This document shows, piece by piece, positions 1 through 10,979 of a DNA stretch of 64,000 nucleotides; within the stretch, counting starts at the first letter, position 1, and every line of letters begins with the position of its first letter. The notes beneath the pieces were generated by a model. It was not told the origin of the DNA, made no database searches, and saw only the letters and a list, made by a program, of their open reading frames with translations. This DNA comes from Rhytidiadelphus loreus (taxonomy: Eukaryota; Streptophyta; Bryopsida; Hypnales; Hylocomiaceae). The stretch spans positions 3,226,501-3,290,500 of the forward strand of contig OX344763.1 of assembly GCA_947034895.1 (NCBI GenBank), given 5' to 3'. A program made the position numbers and the translations under genes.

Positions 1-202
1 TCTAACCATAATATGCAAACATAGGAGACCTATGAAGAAGCCATCATCTCAAAACATGCGTAGTCCTTCCAAATCTCTTGAACAAACCCACCAGCAAACA
101 CAACTTGTGTAGGTTTTGGACTAGCCATGTCTACATAAATACCTCTCAAATTACCATCCATTACTGGCTTTGTTCATCCATGTAAATTCATTCATCAAGG
201 AT

Positions 203-450
203 GATTTTTGTGGCATCCAATGGGAAAGAAGGAATTCAAATTCCCAAACTTGGGCCACAAGTTGTCAAAAAAGGCAGGATCTAATTTCAAATTGCCTCAC
301 CAACCAAATAAATGAAGCACATCATGGTTGAATTTTGTGGTATCCAATGAGAGGGCAGGATTTCAAATTCCCAAACTTGGGCCACAAGTTAAATTAATCA
401 AAATGGCGGGTTCTCATTCAAACTACTTCACCAACCCAATAAATTAAGCC
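203..450. repeat. Two-copy direct repeat, unit about 125 bp
   Basis: Bases 203-309 and 331-450 are diverged copies. Both carry 'ttcccaaacttgggccacaa' followed by a stretch about calves of 'caccaaccNaataaat'. The repeat is non-coding and its family is unknown. Confidence 0.6.
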
Positions 451-1083
451 CACAATTTCACAGCCCAAGCCCCCAATCATAAATATGGTTTGGGTTTACC
501 ATGTAACCTGGCATGGCAAATTAGGGCCACCAATAATAGAGTTTGGGACATGTCAAGTCAAAAAGTATTGTACTTGAACAATTACCAAATGGAAGGTCTC
601 AATTCAAGTGCCAGCACTCTAAAATTGAGCCAAGTCCACAAATTAAAAAATACCTGCCATCATGTAGAAGACAAGGGAAAGCCAAGTGAAAGCAAAACAT
701 CATGGCTAAAAGATCTAATGTATATTGGCATCAAAGATCTTGGTTTGAACTTAAGCTATCAGCATAAGTACCAAATTGTGACTTATTTAACTAATTAGAG
801 AGTAAAAATATATATATGACCCAGTCTTGGAAATGCTATAGACATAGCTATAATTCCCAAAGAAACTAAAAGGAAGGGAAGGTGGGAGGGGCATTTCTAT
901 CACAAAAATAAAACTTTAGCATCTAAAATATTTTACAAGTCTCCTAGTAATTGTAATAAATGACCATATATTTATTAAATTACTCAAGTATTTATAGAAA
1001 ATAAAATTTCAATATAAATACATTATAAAGTTTTTCCAAAGAGGTATAACTACTCTAACCTTTGTAAAAACTAAGCAAAATTG

Positions 1084-1107
1084 AGGGTTTAGGGTTTAGG
1101 GTTTAGA
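1084..1107 (+). repeat. Short interstitial telomere-like run (TTTAGGG)3
   Basis: About three perfect copies of the plant telomere heptamer lie in AT-rich DNA. This may be a remnant of break repair, or a telo-box as found in some plant promoters; no gene start can be tied to it. Confidence 0.7.
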
Positions 1108-3400
1108 GTTTATTGCTTTAGGAGCAACAATAATGTCTTCACAAAATGTAAATTACATGTTCACAAATTCAATGTTCTTAAACATTGTGATTTTGCAAAT
1201 TATATTGCAAATTCATATTTGTTTTTGAAATTCCAATATCCAAAAATTTAAGGATTTTCTTATTTAAAATTTATTGGGTTTAGGGTATTTTTTAAATAAA
1301 AGCGGTCGATAAAACTTAATACCCTTTATTATAAATATTATTTATTTCAACTGATAAATGATCTCCAATTTTGTGGACTTCTAAATGACCGTACATGTTC
1401 AAAATTTCTCGAAACATTGTACAATCTCTAATTTCATGTTATAAAAAATATATACAACTTTGAGTTTCGTTTTCCAAAACAAAGAACAATGTACAATTGT
1501 GAATTTTTGAACATTCAATTCTATAAAATGTAGTACTTGTTATATTTTATTTCCCATAATGTTGTAACACATTCTAATGAGTTTGCATTTATAGAGGAGC
1601 ACATTAAATACTTACTATTCTTCTTGTAGAGTATGTTGGAAACCAAAGAAGAAATGAAGCCGTTCATGCTGTACTGTATATAATTAAAATCACTGAAGCT
1701 TAAAATTTTAATGAAGATAACTATAGGAGAACAACAAAATAATGTACTAGTTAAATTATGATAAAATTTGAAAGAAAAATGATTCTTCAACATAGTTTAT
1801 TATTCTGTTCAATTGTTTTTTAAATTATAATGATTTGGGGGGGAAAACCTAAAATTTGCACAACACTGTAAAGAACTACAATAAAAAAAAAGCCAAAATC
1901 TTTTATGAAGATGAAGGAAATAAAAAACAAATGTTTAAAATATTTCAAAAAGAAAGTAGGAGACCAGACTATACAAAGTAGGACACCTATTTTTACAAGC
2001 TTCGTAATTATGTAAAGAGTAAAAAATACAAAGACCTTTGTTCTAAGAAGTCATCATGTCCACCTTCATGGCATCCCAAGCCATGATTCGAAGCATAATT
2101 GGCTTCAAATGGGTCTACTTTGTTAGTACATTAAAATGAATGATGGACTTTGCATTCATTTGCTACCAATCATTATTATGAACTCCATCATGGTTTAGAG
2201 ACTTGAACCACTTCAATGTCTCATAAATAATCATTATGTCTGAGAGGTTCACCTCCTAGAAATGAATGTATTACAATGTATCCCATACAATGACTTTCTA
2301 AATTCTACAAAAATACTATATTCTACAAGTTTTAGAAATTCTTTACATCTTGTGTTTTTAAAACATATAATTATTCAATAAGTGCAAGTTCTGTATAAAT
2401 GAAAGACATATCTTCTAACTACTATGAACAATTTTGAGTGCTATACTTTTATAATTTTGTCATGATAACTTTTCAATAAACAAAATTTTATATCGAACTA
2501 ATTCTTAATCTTTTTAACATGGAATTAAGAAGTAAAACAAGCCAAGCGTACGTTGTACTTTAAAAACTAAATCCAATGCACAACTTTCATGGAATTTTAA
2601 TGAAGAGGGTCAAGTGGAAAAAATGTAGAAGTTGCATTTTTTTTGTCATTCTACCCTAAATCCTATTCCATGAATTCAGAAATAATAGTTCTTTAAACTA
2701 AAAAACATGAATACTTAATTTTAATGTATTGTTGTGAAGTACCAAACAAATGGCACCAAATTAATTTACACAAGAATCATAAATTCATGTTCAAAATATT
2801 TTCAAATTTTACATTTTATTTCTTGTTCCATTTAATGGTTGTTCCATACCTTTTCAAATGTTAAATCTTTAAAAAATGGTGTTTAGACCTTGATGGGTTA
2901 GAATCATCTAAATAGTAAAAGTTCTTTATAATTTTTTTTAAAAAAAATGTAAAAACTAAATACTTTATTATTTAATTATTCTTTTATTCATGACAATACT
3001 TTAGCAGTTTAGCAAAATTTACTAAATTTTTTATTTCATATAAAATTTTAGTATATGGAATGCCCTAAATGTAACGTAAGCTTTGAATAGGGTATGGAAT
3101 TTCGGAATTGTGTTTTAGTGTATAAGTTTGAAAAATGCACGATTCATTTGATACTTTAGTTATAGTGAATTCCAAGAAGCTCAAAAAACACGTTGGTCAT
3201 TTAGAGGGTTAGATACATAACAAATTAGAAATACTATATATTAAATTCTATTCAAATTTGTTTAAATTAGAAAATATGAAAACCCCCAATGGATATGGAA
3301 TATTTTCCTATATTTTTGTGGTAAGAAAAAGTCTACATTAAATGGAAAAGTCTAAAAGAGATGAATTATCCCATTATGTGGACTCTTTACCTTCCTTAAT

Positions 3401-3990
3401 CCATAAACAACTCCAAAGCCATCTCCTAGTCAATGAATGACAAAAAATCTTGTCGTATAGGACACAAATATAAGTATTCATCATCCAAAATTTAGGGTGA
3501 AAAGGAAAGATCATCTACAATAGTTTGTCTTTCGATTACTATTTTTTCATTTTTATAAGCCAACAATTTACACGGTGACAAAACAAATGATTTCCATAAT
3601 GATTAGCCTCGCATTCATGGTTTAACATTTTTTTAATAGCAACATTTAGAGAGCTCAAATGTCATGGGGTATAATTTTGTGGTTGAATTTTCAATTCTTC
3701 AAAATCAAATGTTGCTTCTTTGAAAAATAGGAACCTACAAAAACTTAACTGGATGAAGTTCTCTTACATTCTTCATACCATACATAACGCCAAGGCCATT
3801 TTCTGGTTGATGAATGATAAAAATTTCTCCGTGTAGGACAAAAATGCAACTATTCATCCTCCAAAATTTGAGTGGAAAGGAAAGTTCATCTATAGTAGTT
3901 TGTCTTCTAATGAGAACATTATAATTTTCTTAAGCCATCAATTCCCACATTGAAAAAATAGATGATTTCCACGTTGATCCGCCTATGGTT
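3401..3990. repeat. Direct duplication of about 210 bp
   Basis: Bases 3401-3611 and 3777-3990 are diverged copies, with matching blocks such as 'atgatttcca' and 'tagtttgtctt' in the same order. No coding potential is seen in either copy. Confidence 0.6.
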
Positions 3991-4049
3991 CAAGGGTTCA
4001 AGACATATACGTGTATAGGACTTGAAGCTTAGAAAGAGCAAGTTTTTGG

Positions 4050-4330
4050 CAGGCAGGTTTGGCGACGTACATTCAACAAAGTAGATTCTGGGAAGTTAGC
4101 AGGCTTGGTGAGGTAGGTTCGAGGAGGCCGGGAGGTTGGGAAAGTAGGTTCGGGGAAACAAAAAGGTTGGGGAAGTAGGTTCAAGAAGGCCCAAAGCTCG
4201 GGAAGTAGGTTCGGCAAGGCCCGAAGCTCAAGAAGTAGGTTTGGAGAGGCTCAAAGCTGGGGAAGTAGATTTGGAGGAGGCCCGAAGCTGGGGAAGTAGG
4301 TTCGGGGGAGGCTTGGAACCAGGTTCGGTC
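4050..4330. repeat. Degenerate minisatellite, unit about 30 bp
   Basis: Variants of 'ggggaagtaggttcggg' recur roughly every 30 bp, mixed with 'aggcccgaagct'. Several frames stay open only because of this composition. The GC content is clearly higher than in the flanks. Confidence 0.7.
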
Positions 4331-4483
4331 CATCATCCCCCCACCAACGCGAGGGTTCCAATTGCTGCACGCGTCCTTGTTTTCCAATCATCTGTAGGTG
4401 TTTCCTCTTGTCGCGCTGTTGTAGATAGTGTGTCAAGCTGTGTCGAGCTGTGTTTGGAGTGTGAACAACGTGTGGGCTTGGTC

Positions 4484-4545
4484 ATGGTGTGGTCATGGTC
4501 GTGGTCGTGGTGTGGTCGTGGTCGTGGTCGTGGTGCAGGCGTGGT
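4484..4545. repeat. (GTGGTC)n microsatellite
   Basis: Runs of gtggtc/gtggtg continue through this stretch and create an artefactual Trp/Ser/Arg-rich open frame. Confidence 0.8.
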
Positions 4546-4589
4546 TGTGAAGTGCAAGCGTGGGCGGAGGCGCGGGTAATCTTCTAGAT

Positions 4590-5122
4590 CACGCCAAGTT
4601 CAGTAGGTGCAACTAGGCTTTAGGGTTTCCAGCTTTTTTATTTAGGATTTCCTTCTTCTTTTTTCTGTTCTATTTTCTCTATTCCATTGTTGTTGTGTGC
4701 ATCAATTCTTCCACCTTCTGCAATTTGAATGCAACTATGATTGGATTTTTAGGGTGTGAAACTTCTGTTCATATATTCTTGGATTAGTGTTTTCAACGTC
4801 TACAGGTCCCACCAGAATTGGAAAAGTCTAGGAATTTTGTAGCATTCTAGAATCTGCTGTAGTCAGTGTGAAACTAGATTAATTTGAAGGTGAGTAAGTG
4901 TTCAGTTGCAGAATTTTGTTGCTTCTACCATTGTTCTTTCTATTGGTTTGAATGTGTGATTTCAATTTCATTCTTATGCATGTGTTGTTTGAATTTGGAC
5001 TATCTTGCTGTGGTATAGTGTGTTTGTCTATGTTTGTATTCAGAGTGTGCCCAAATGATTAGTATTACGAATAGGGTTTTCGTCACAATTCTCACCAATT
5101 ATTATTGAATTAACAACAAAAA
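4590..5122 (+). other. Leader-like region upstream of element 1 gene
   Basis: This pyrimidine-rich stretch has a telo-box-like 'tttagggttt' near 4620. It lies directly upstream of the palindromes and exons of element 1 and could be the promoter and 5' leader of that gene. No coding sequence is visible and no splice site can be assigned with confidence. Confidence 0.35.
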
Positions 5123-5446
5123 TTATCCTCGGGTCGAAGATAATCACCACCGGGACAACGTTGAACATCAGTCTACAAAAGCTAAGAACCCAAAAGACTA
5201 ATGAAAAACCCGCGTTTCAGTAAAAATTATCCTCGATTCGAGGATAAAGAACAACGAAAATTACACAAATACAATATACATAAATAATAATAAAAAACAC
5301 TTATCCTCGGCTCGAGGATAAATCAACAACTGAGACCCAAAAAAATATGAAAAAGTTATCCTCGAGCCGAGGATAAACCAATGAACAAGACACAAAAACA
5401 ATAAAATAAAAAAATAAAAAAATAGTTATCCTCAAGGCGAAGATGT
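5123..5446. repeat. Cluster of five 21-bp palindromes, TTATCCTCG-N3-CGAGGATAA
   Basis: Copies lie at 5123-5143, 5227-5247, 5301-5321, 5356-5376 and 5426-5446. The second, third and fourth have perfect 9-bp arms around a 3-nt centre (att, gct, agc). The first and fifth each have changes in the right arm. The A-rich DNA between copies is not conserved, so the palindromes are separate sites rather than units of a longer tandem repeat. A sixth copy is at 5603-5623. Confidence 0.9.
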
Positions 5447-6372
5447 TCCTCTCCCACTTGCCCAAGAGGATATTGCTCCCCCTCCTCCTCCTCCTATGGA
5501 TCAAGAACACGGGTCCTGTCTTCCAATTGGATCAGATCAATAGATCCAAGAAGAGATTGCTCCCTCTAGAACTAGGACAGAAGGAGCTAATAATGTTGTG
5601 GGTTATCTTCGAGGCGAGGATAATTTGAGCCACCCCCCTGCATTGGAGGCGCAAGCGGAGTTAGTCCCAGAGACACAAGAAGAGGGTGATGTTGTAACGG
5701 ATCCTATCTCCCCTCTGACTGAGCCGCATGTACTGGAGACGGAGATAGAGTTCGAAAATCCCCCAAACGACGACGAAGAGACTGTTGACTATGGGGATTA
5801 TTTGGATGATGAGTTCGGCCAGGTACTCTCTCGTCCATCCTCAGACCCCTATAATATTTCATGAGTCTGTCCAATCACTGCAATGTGATGTGATGGATGT
5901 TTGTTTTGGCTTCCTTCATGATCATATTTATAGTGAGAGACTCTCATGTCAATTCCTTCTGTTTGATAGGAGGAAGTGTACAATCTCTGATTGTGAAGCG
6001 TGGAAGAACTGCCACTCTGTAACTACGTTGTAGCATAGTGTAGATACCAGAACGGACTGTAGTTGGTACTTGTATACAATCGGCTAGAGATCAACAAAAT
6101 CGTTAGACCGGGTGTATCACAAATTATTTTGAAATAAATATATGTCAAACTTTTCTTCAATGCGTGTAGTGTCTAATGAATTGATATTGTCCATGTTTGT
6201 ACCCAGCGCGGACAACTTAGAAGTGTGCACCGCCCGTTGGCACTCAAACAATCACTTAACGGAGGGGTTCTGCAGTTGCTTAGTGGGGTTCAATGTTTTT
6301 CTCCGTTTTATGGATCGCCTGATTCTGCCTTTCAACAGGTAACTACATCTCTTTCGTGTTTTGTTTGATTAG

Positions 6373-7194
6373 GTAGTAACGGCTGGTTGCAAAAAGAGAG
6401 TACTGTGGACTGTGTCCTCGTTAGTGGTCCAACCGCGACAGAAGTGGTTGAATATCGTGTTCGATTTGAACGGAGTACTGTGTGAAAGCCAGGGTCAAGG
6501 GCCCTATAAGAAGAAAAAACATTACAAAGTCCGAGATAATATATTCTCCCATCGAACCCCCACCCTCATTGGGACGAAGGCTGCCTTCGTTCGTCCTAAT
6601 GTGCGCGAGTTCTTAGACGAGGTTTCAAAGATTTCAAACCGCGTCGTAGTTTGGAGCTTCATGTTCAAGAAGACGGTGGAGCCCGTTGCAAGTTTCCTCT
6701 TCCAGAATTGCAAGGCTCCCTACCATATCCTAGGTCAGGACAACTGCAGGAGGGTAGAAACCTCAGAAGGGAAATTTCTTCATCAGGTTGGGAGTCCGTG
6801 GAAGACTCTGCTCTTCAAAGTGCTTGATGAAGAATTGTTCCTGTACCCTCAGGATCCCAACTCCTTCAACAAGGACAACACCATTCTCATTGATGATTCT
6901 CCGCAAAAGGGCATCCTCAATGAGAACGAGAATTGCATATACCTTGAGAGTTGGAACCCGTACATGCGTGGAGACAATGTGCTCGTCGGCACTCTCATTC
7001 CGTGGCTGAAGAAACTACACGAGGAGTGTCTACTCGGACGCCTTCGTGAGTTCGTAGATTGGAACCACATAGGTGTGGCACCCTTGGTTGCATCAGATGA
7101 TCAAACCCATTATATATTGGATGGGATGAGGATGTCCGCCAAGGCATTCGAGTCCCGATTCGTATTGCGGGGGATGAATCTAGTGATTGAATAA
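6373..7194 (+). CDS. FCP1/NIF-type HAD phosphatase-like domain (element 1)
   Basis: About 260 residues resemble the catalytic domain of FCP1/SCP-type phosphatases, which dephosphorylate protein Ser/Thr such as the RNA polymerase II tail. Motif I reads VFDLNGVL: the nucleophile Asp is kept, but the second Asp of the usual DxDx[T/V] is Asn. Motif II is VVWSFM and motif III is ILIDDSPQKG. Blocks shared with the copy at 36853-37668 include KWLN, FVRPN, LGQD-C, DDSP-K and IPWL. Overall identity looks low but the order is the same. DLNG-type FCP1 homologues occur in plants, and whether they are active phosphatases is unclear. The exon start is chosen from the acceptor gattag|gta; caaaaag|aga at 6397 is the alternative. 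Confidence 0.75.
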   Translation, partial: VVTAGCKKRVLWTVSSLVVQPRQKWLNIVFDLNGVLCESQGQGPYKKKKHYKVRDNIFSHRTPTLIGTKAAFVRPNVREFLDEVSKISNRVVVWSFMFKKTVEPVASFLFQNCKAPYHILGQDNCRRVETSEGKFLHQVGSPWKTLLFKVLDEELFLYPQDPNSFNKDNTILIDDSPQKGILNENENCIYLESWNPYMRGDNVLVGTLIPWLKKLHEECLLGRLREFVDWNHIGVAPLVASDDQTHYILDGMRMSAKAFESRFVLRGMNLVIE

Positions 7195-7388
7195 GAACAA
7201 CGAAGGAAGAAATAGACTTCTCAGTGTCTCAGTCAATCATAGAATTCGTTGTACATTATTTTTGTGAATACGGATTTTTATATACATTTCATTCTTATGA
7301 ATTAGTAAAATTTTGAAATTTAATCAAGATTTTTGGCCTCTTTCGGGGGTACTATTTTGTTCAACATGTGTTTGTCTTCTATGTTGAG

Positions 7389-7610
7389 TTATCTTTGGGT
7401 CAAGGACAATTGTAGAGGATGTGTGTTATCTTTGGGTCGAGGATAATTGTGAAAGATGTGTTTTATCTTTGGGTCAAGGATAATTGTGGAAGATGTGTGT
7501 TATCTTTGGGTCAAGGATAATTGTGAAAGATGTGTTTTATCTTTGGGTCGAGGATAATTGTGGAGGATGTGTGTTATCTTTGGGTTGAGGATAGCTATGA
7601 AAGATGTTTG
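7389..7610 (+). repeat. Six-unit 37-bp tandem array derived from the element 1 palindrome
   Basis: Units start at 7389, 7426, 7463, 7500, 7537 and 7574, an exact 37-bp period. Each begins with a 21-mer (ttatctttgg-gtc-Naggataa type) that is a left-arm-degenerate form of the upstream palindrome, followed by a 16-bp spacer (ttgtgRaagatgtgtg type). The array lies between the FCP1-like exon and the tail exon. Confidence 0.9.
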
Positions 7611-7629
7611 TACACTTCCATTGCTGTAG

Positions 7630-7917
7630 GTTGGAGGATCCGTTCTACACTTTTTGCAACGGAGGGAACCACTGACGAGGAGCTTACTGACTAGATCGGA
7701 CGTGTCACTTTCAATGACGTCCGGCTCGATTGGAAGGAGCTTCGTGCTGTCCTCTTATTCTAAACCTTACCTCCTAGGCTCGACCACCGATGCAACTTTG
7801 GCGGCCATCGACTTCTCGAAGGGGAATGTGGAGGAAGGCGTGGTAGATAGCCCACCTAGTAGGGGTCCCGTGAGGACCCCGATTTTCTCACCGTCGCCGA
7901 TGAAGAGGGCCAGCTCC
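7630..7917 (+). CDS. Tail exon homologous to the element 2 tail, truncated
   Basis: After an acceptor at gctgtag|gtt, an open frame encodes a Ser/Thr-rich, low-complexity protein segment. The match to element 2 (35989-36624) covers an LGS...DFS...GVVDSPP-R-P...SPSP pattern with the same spacing. This supports a real conserved coding unit following the FCP1 domain. The frame runs out of homology at about 7917, where DUF247-locus sequence starts. No known domain is recognised. Confidence 0.55.
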
Positions 7918-8230
7918 AAATGTGGACATTAAGCATTGTACCAATCTAGTAAACGAGCTATCTATCCAAACACTTGGCCAATTGAATTCACAAGATAAAA
8001 TTTCTATTGCAAATCCCCTTTTCTTCATGGAATTTTTGGCTTCATTTTATTTGAATCAATGTAGCCACCATCACCAAAACAACTACAATTGTAGACAAAA
8101 TCACCCAAGGCTTAGAACAAAATATGATTCAAAACTCACTCCAAAGTCTATATATTCTATAATCACATCTACTCACTATTGCTTCTTTCATATCATGTTG
8201 TGTTTTGGAAGAAGGAATTCGCACTAAACC
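7918..8230 (-). pseudogene. DUF247 C-terminal fragment (unit 0 of the tandem locus)
   Basis: This sequence is homologous to 15612-15950, the 3' end of the first long DUF247 gene, including 3' flank and C-terminal codons. It has lost about 30 bp (the segment encoding the end of the membrane helix) and carries other changes. Element 1 abuts it on the left and a repeat element on the right, so it is a dead remnant. Confidence 0.75.
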
Positions 8231-8240
8231 TTTGTGCAAA

Positions 8241-9005
8241 TTTTTGACCGTACAGATTGAGAGATATGAGCATTCAAAGTTGAAAAAACAAGTTTTTCTG
8301 AACACTGGACTACAATTTTAGATGACTTTGATCTCTATTTGTGGAAAAAATGTGCATTATGGAATTTGAATTTAAAATTTATTGTGTTGAAGAATTGAGT
8401 TGGGAGTCTAGGAAAAAAATTTCAAAAAATAAAAACTTGATTTTCATACTTCAAAAAACTGTCAAGTAGAAGTAGATCCCAGATTGAAAAAAAAACTAAA
8501 TTGTTAATAGCTCTTAGATGGGATTGAAATACAATAATCCCAATGGTGAGATTGTTCTAGCAAGCAAACTTAACCTTGTCAAAAACAAAAATTTGAAAAT
8601 TTTTGAAAATTGCATTCTGAAATGAATCCTATAAGTTATTTTTTCAAAAAGATGCTTAGATTGCCCAAAAAATAAGATTGTTCATAACTTTCACATCATT
8701 AATCAAAATGGAATGAATCAAAGCTTCAGATGTAGACAAAAACATAATCTTTGAGAGATTTTTTTTGCAATTTATTTTGAATTTTTGCAATATTTTTTGT
8801 GCTACCCGCCGAGTTCAGTTCCAAGCTTTTTGTGATATAACTTTTGCTTCCGGGCACCAATTGAAATAAAAATTATTTTTTACACAAAGCTTATCAGATT
8901 TTCTATCTTCAAAAAAAGTTTTAAAAAATTAGGGTAAAATTTCAGCCCATAGGAACCTGCCCGAATTCCAAATTGTCCCCTGAGGGGACAATGGGACTTT
9001 AGGGG
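8241..9005 (-). mobile_element. Truncated copy of the TTAA-flanked element seen at 12819-13742
   Basis: The sequence is homologous to the internal and right part of the 12819-13742 element, from 'gaccgtacagatt' through the hairpin 'gtcccctgaggggac' to the end 'ctttagggg' followed by TTAA (9006-9009). The left end is missing. It sits between two DUF247 fragments, so it inserted into or beside the old DUF247 copy. No coding sequence is present. Confidence 0.6.
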
Positions 9006-9009
9006 TTAA

Positions 9010-9850
9010 TTCCACAAATATTGTCGATTACACCACGCTATTGGATCAAATTTGAAGTCATTTGACCGTGTAGATTGCAAAATTATAATGTTTTAGTGTT
9101 GAAAAAGAATGCTGAAATTTTCCTAAAAACACATTTAGAGGCCAAATTTGATTTCTAAACCTAATGAAATGAAAAAACTTTAAACTACAAAGTGATTCAA
9201 AACCATGATACAAACACATTGGTGAAAAAAATATCATTCAATTGACTCAATGTGTTTGCAAAATGGCTTGCAAATGTCAAAAATAGGCAAGAAAAGTTTC
9301 AAAAAACACATCTAGGGCTGAACCTCCTTCTACTAAAATGCTTCTCAATCATTCATAAATTCTTGTATTGATATGAAAATTCAGCCACACAAACTAGACT
9401 AGTATGCGCAACTTTTACAAAAAAATTGATTGAAAACGGACATTTTATGAAGAAGATACAAGCCGCCAAAGTTCACTATAGTCCATAAATGGCGGGATTT
9501 TGAATTTCGAATTGCTCCCAAACATTCAAAACAACTTGGATTGACATGAAAATTTCACCACAATAACTAGAATTCAAGGGAAACACAACCCAACAAATTT
9601 TATTGAAATCGAACATTGAATGAAGGAGATACAAGCCCCCAAAGTTGCAGCCATGAAGTGCACTTTGGTGAAGCAAATTGAGCCTGTGAACTTTGATTGG
9701 CTTCCAGAAAATCGTTACCTCTTGGATTGATCTGAAAATTTTAACACACAAACTAGAAGAAAAGGCGCAACTTTCCCAACAAGTTTTATTGAATTTGGAC
9801 ATCGGATGCAAAAGTTACAGTACTTTGAATTTAACTTAAAACTATGTGAA
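9010..9850. repeat. Dispersed repeat with partial copies at 34464-34610 and 55745-55910
   Basis: Bases 9513-9660 match 34464-34610 ('gaaggagatacaagcccc' block), and 9682-9846 match 55745-55910 ('gaactttgattggcttcc' block). The family is therefore dispersed rather than part of the DUF247 tandem unit. The internal phrase 'gaccgtgtagattgcaaaat' resembles part of the TTAA-flanked element, which hints at a composite origin. No coding potential is seen. Confidence 0.6.
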
Positions 9851-9924
9851 GACACTTTTTGTCCTCTTGGGCGGTCTAGGGTTAAAATACATCATTCTCA
9901 TGAACCCAAAACGGCAAAGTATCG

Positions 9925-10125
9925 GGCATCCACAATTGTCTTTTATTCTCTGGGAAACCAAAATCAATATAAGTAGCTAGAAAGAGGGCATCTAGAGCCA
10001 ACACATGTTTGATTTGTTCATCAGTTCAGTTGGTCACCCCCCTTTGAAGACCATAGCATGCTAACATAGCCATGGGATCATCCACAATTGCACTCACAAA
10101 AATGGTCCCATTTCTCTCCCCCTAA
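9925..10125 (-). pseudogene. DUF247 internal fragment (unit 0)
   Basis: This corresponds to 16670-16880 of the first long DUF247 gene, the region around 'ctagaaagaggg...tctagagccaacac' and the block encoding GLVGEKWDHF. Small indels break the frame. Together with 7918-8230 it marks a third, shredded DUF247 copy. Confidence 0.75.
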
Positions 10126-10140
10126 TCGTTCACTCTAAAA

Positions 10141-10970
10141 ATCAAGTCCCTAGTCAAGCACAATTATGCTGCAATGACTTTTTCCTACACGCTCACGGAT
10201 TGCATCCAAAAACAAAACGAAAAAAGAACACTGATTATGTACGAGGCAGTAGCACAACACTTGCCAGGGCCTGCATTGTGAAATAATGGCGTAACTTAAA
10301 CCTTTCACGACTCTTAAGTACTCTTTTCTCTCCACAGTGATATAATTAAACAGACACAACGCAATTGAAAACAGACACAATGTGATTGAACTGGAGTGGC
10401 TATGGTGCGTGCGTACGATACACCAAACCAGAAATGACGCCACAGCCGCGTGCAAGTAGCGAGGACGAGGGTGCACGGTTTAGATCTTGTAAAAGTGCAG
10501 AATAAGTGACTGCGCGCGGCAAGTGCCATGCGTACGATATCGCCGAATGACTGTAATCCGGCTGTGGTAAGCACGTGGGCTGTTGGCAAGGGAAACCAAG
10601 GAAATCCTGATCTTCGACAAAAGCAAAACTGCCCTCTACAGGTCTCTGTAGCACGATGCTCTGACCAGCTGAAAGATTGCAGCTGCATACTACTAGAACA
10701 ACAAAACACTGAAGCTCCAGTCTGAGAAAGACAAAATAGATACGACCTAAACGGCTCTTTATCTGCAGACGTTTCAAGAAACAATAATGAGAAATGAAAC
10801 GGAACCAAAACAGTAGAATCGAACATTCATGACACTTTGATCGAAGCCAGCCTTCATCTCCAACAATAGTATCAAGAAAACTGGTCGAATTGAAGAGAGC
10901 CTCGCAAATCACCCTGCTTGACACTGCAAGCCTTTCCAAGGTCAGCTCTAAAACTTAGCCCTTCAGTTCG
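10141..10970. repeat. Duplicated segment, about 800 bp, second copy at 21308-22100
   Basis: Near-collinear high similarity runs from 'gtccctagtcaagcacaatt' to 'ggtcagctctaaa'. Overlapping open frames on the minus strand (10150-10939) occur in both copies but are broken differently, so I do not call a protein. It looks like the far upstream part of the tandem DUF247 unit, probably non-coding or a relic gene. Confidence 0.7.
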
Positions 10971-10979
10971 ACGGTACCT

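Larger units (their letters stand above)
1..4000. other. AT-rich intergenic region, no supported gene
   Basis: No open frame here looks like coding sequence: the longest is about 100 codons with biased composition and no recognisable motif. The region contains two local direct duplications and a short telomere-like run, listed separately, and otherwise appears to be decayed repeat DNA. Confidence 0.6.
5123..7917 (+). mobile_element. Element 1: truncated palindrome-bearing element with FCP1-like gene
   Basis: The unit is defined by 21-bp palindromes at its left (5123-5446, 5603-5623), a multi-exon gene encoding an FCP1-like domain, and a 37-bp array made from the same palindrome (7389-7610). 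The final exon is cut at about 7917, where DUF247-derived sequence begins without a gap, so the right side is missing. The left boundary is not identified and no terminal inverted repeat was found. Element 2 carries the homologous FCP1-like domain plus tail in the same order. The ParB-like and DUF7869-like genes of element 2 are not present here. Confidence 0.65.
5427..7917 (+). pseudogene. Element 1 gene: Pro/acidic exon, linker exon, FCP1-like exon, truncated tail exon
   Basis: Proposed exons are about 5427-5822, 6207-6338, about 6373 or 6397 to 7194, and 7630 to about 7917. Donors ggccag|gtac (5822) and caacag|gtaa (6338) and acceptor tacccag|cgc (6207) all give phase 0. The first exon reads as a proline-rich and then acidic stretch, with one in-frame TAG at 5541-5543. 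The 6207-6338 exon is fully open (44 codons). The intron before the FCP1 exon would be only 34-58 bp, so that boundary is uncertain. The FCP1 exon ends in TAA at 7192-7194. The last exon matches the tail exon of element 2 and is cut off at the DUF247 junction. The stop codon and the truncation suggest a dead copy. Confidence 0.5.

Noticed and set aside
490..798. 102-codon open frame
   Set aside because: Begins at an alternative start codon in AT-rich repeat DNA and shows no recognisable motif.
4241..4579. 112-codon open frame
   Set aside because: It is produced by a minisatellite and a GTGGTC microsatellite.
7389..7610. CRISPR-like regular array
   Set aside because: The repeat and spacer are both conserved in every 37-bp unit, so it is a plain tandem repeat; it also lies in plant nuclear DNA inside a transposon gene.
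10314..10939. Overlapping minus-strand open frames of 170 and 179 codons
   Set aside because: The duplicate at 21547-22042 breaks both frames at different places, so neither is conserved as protein.
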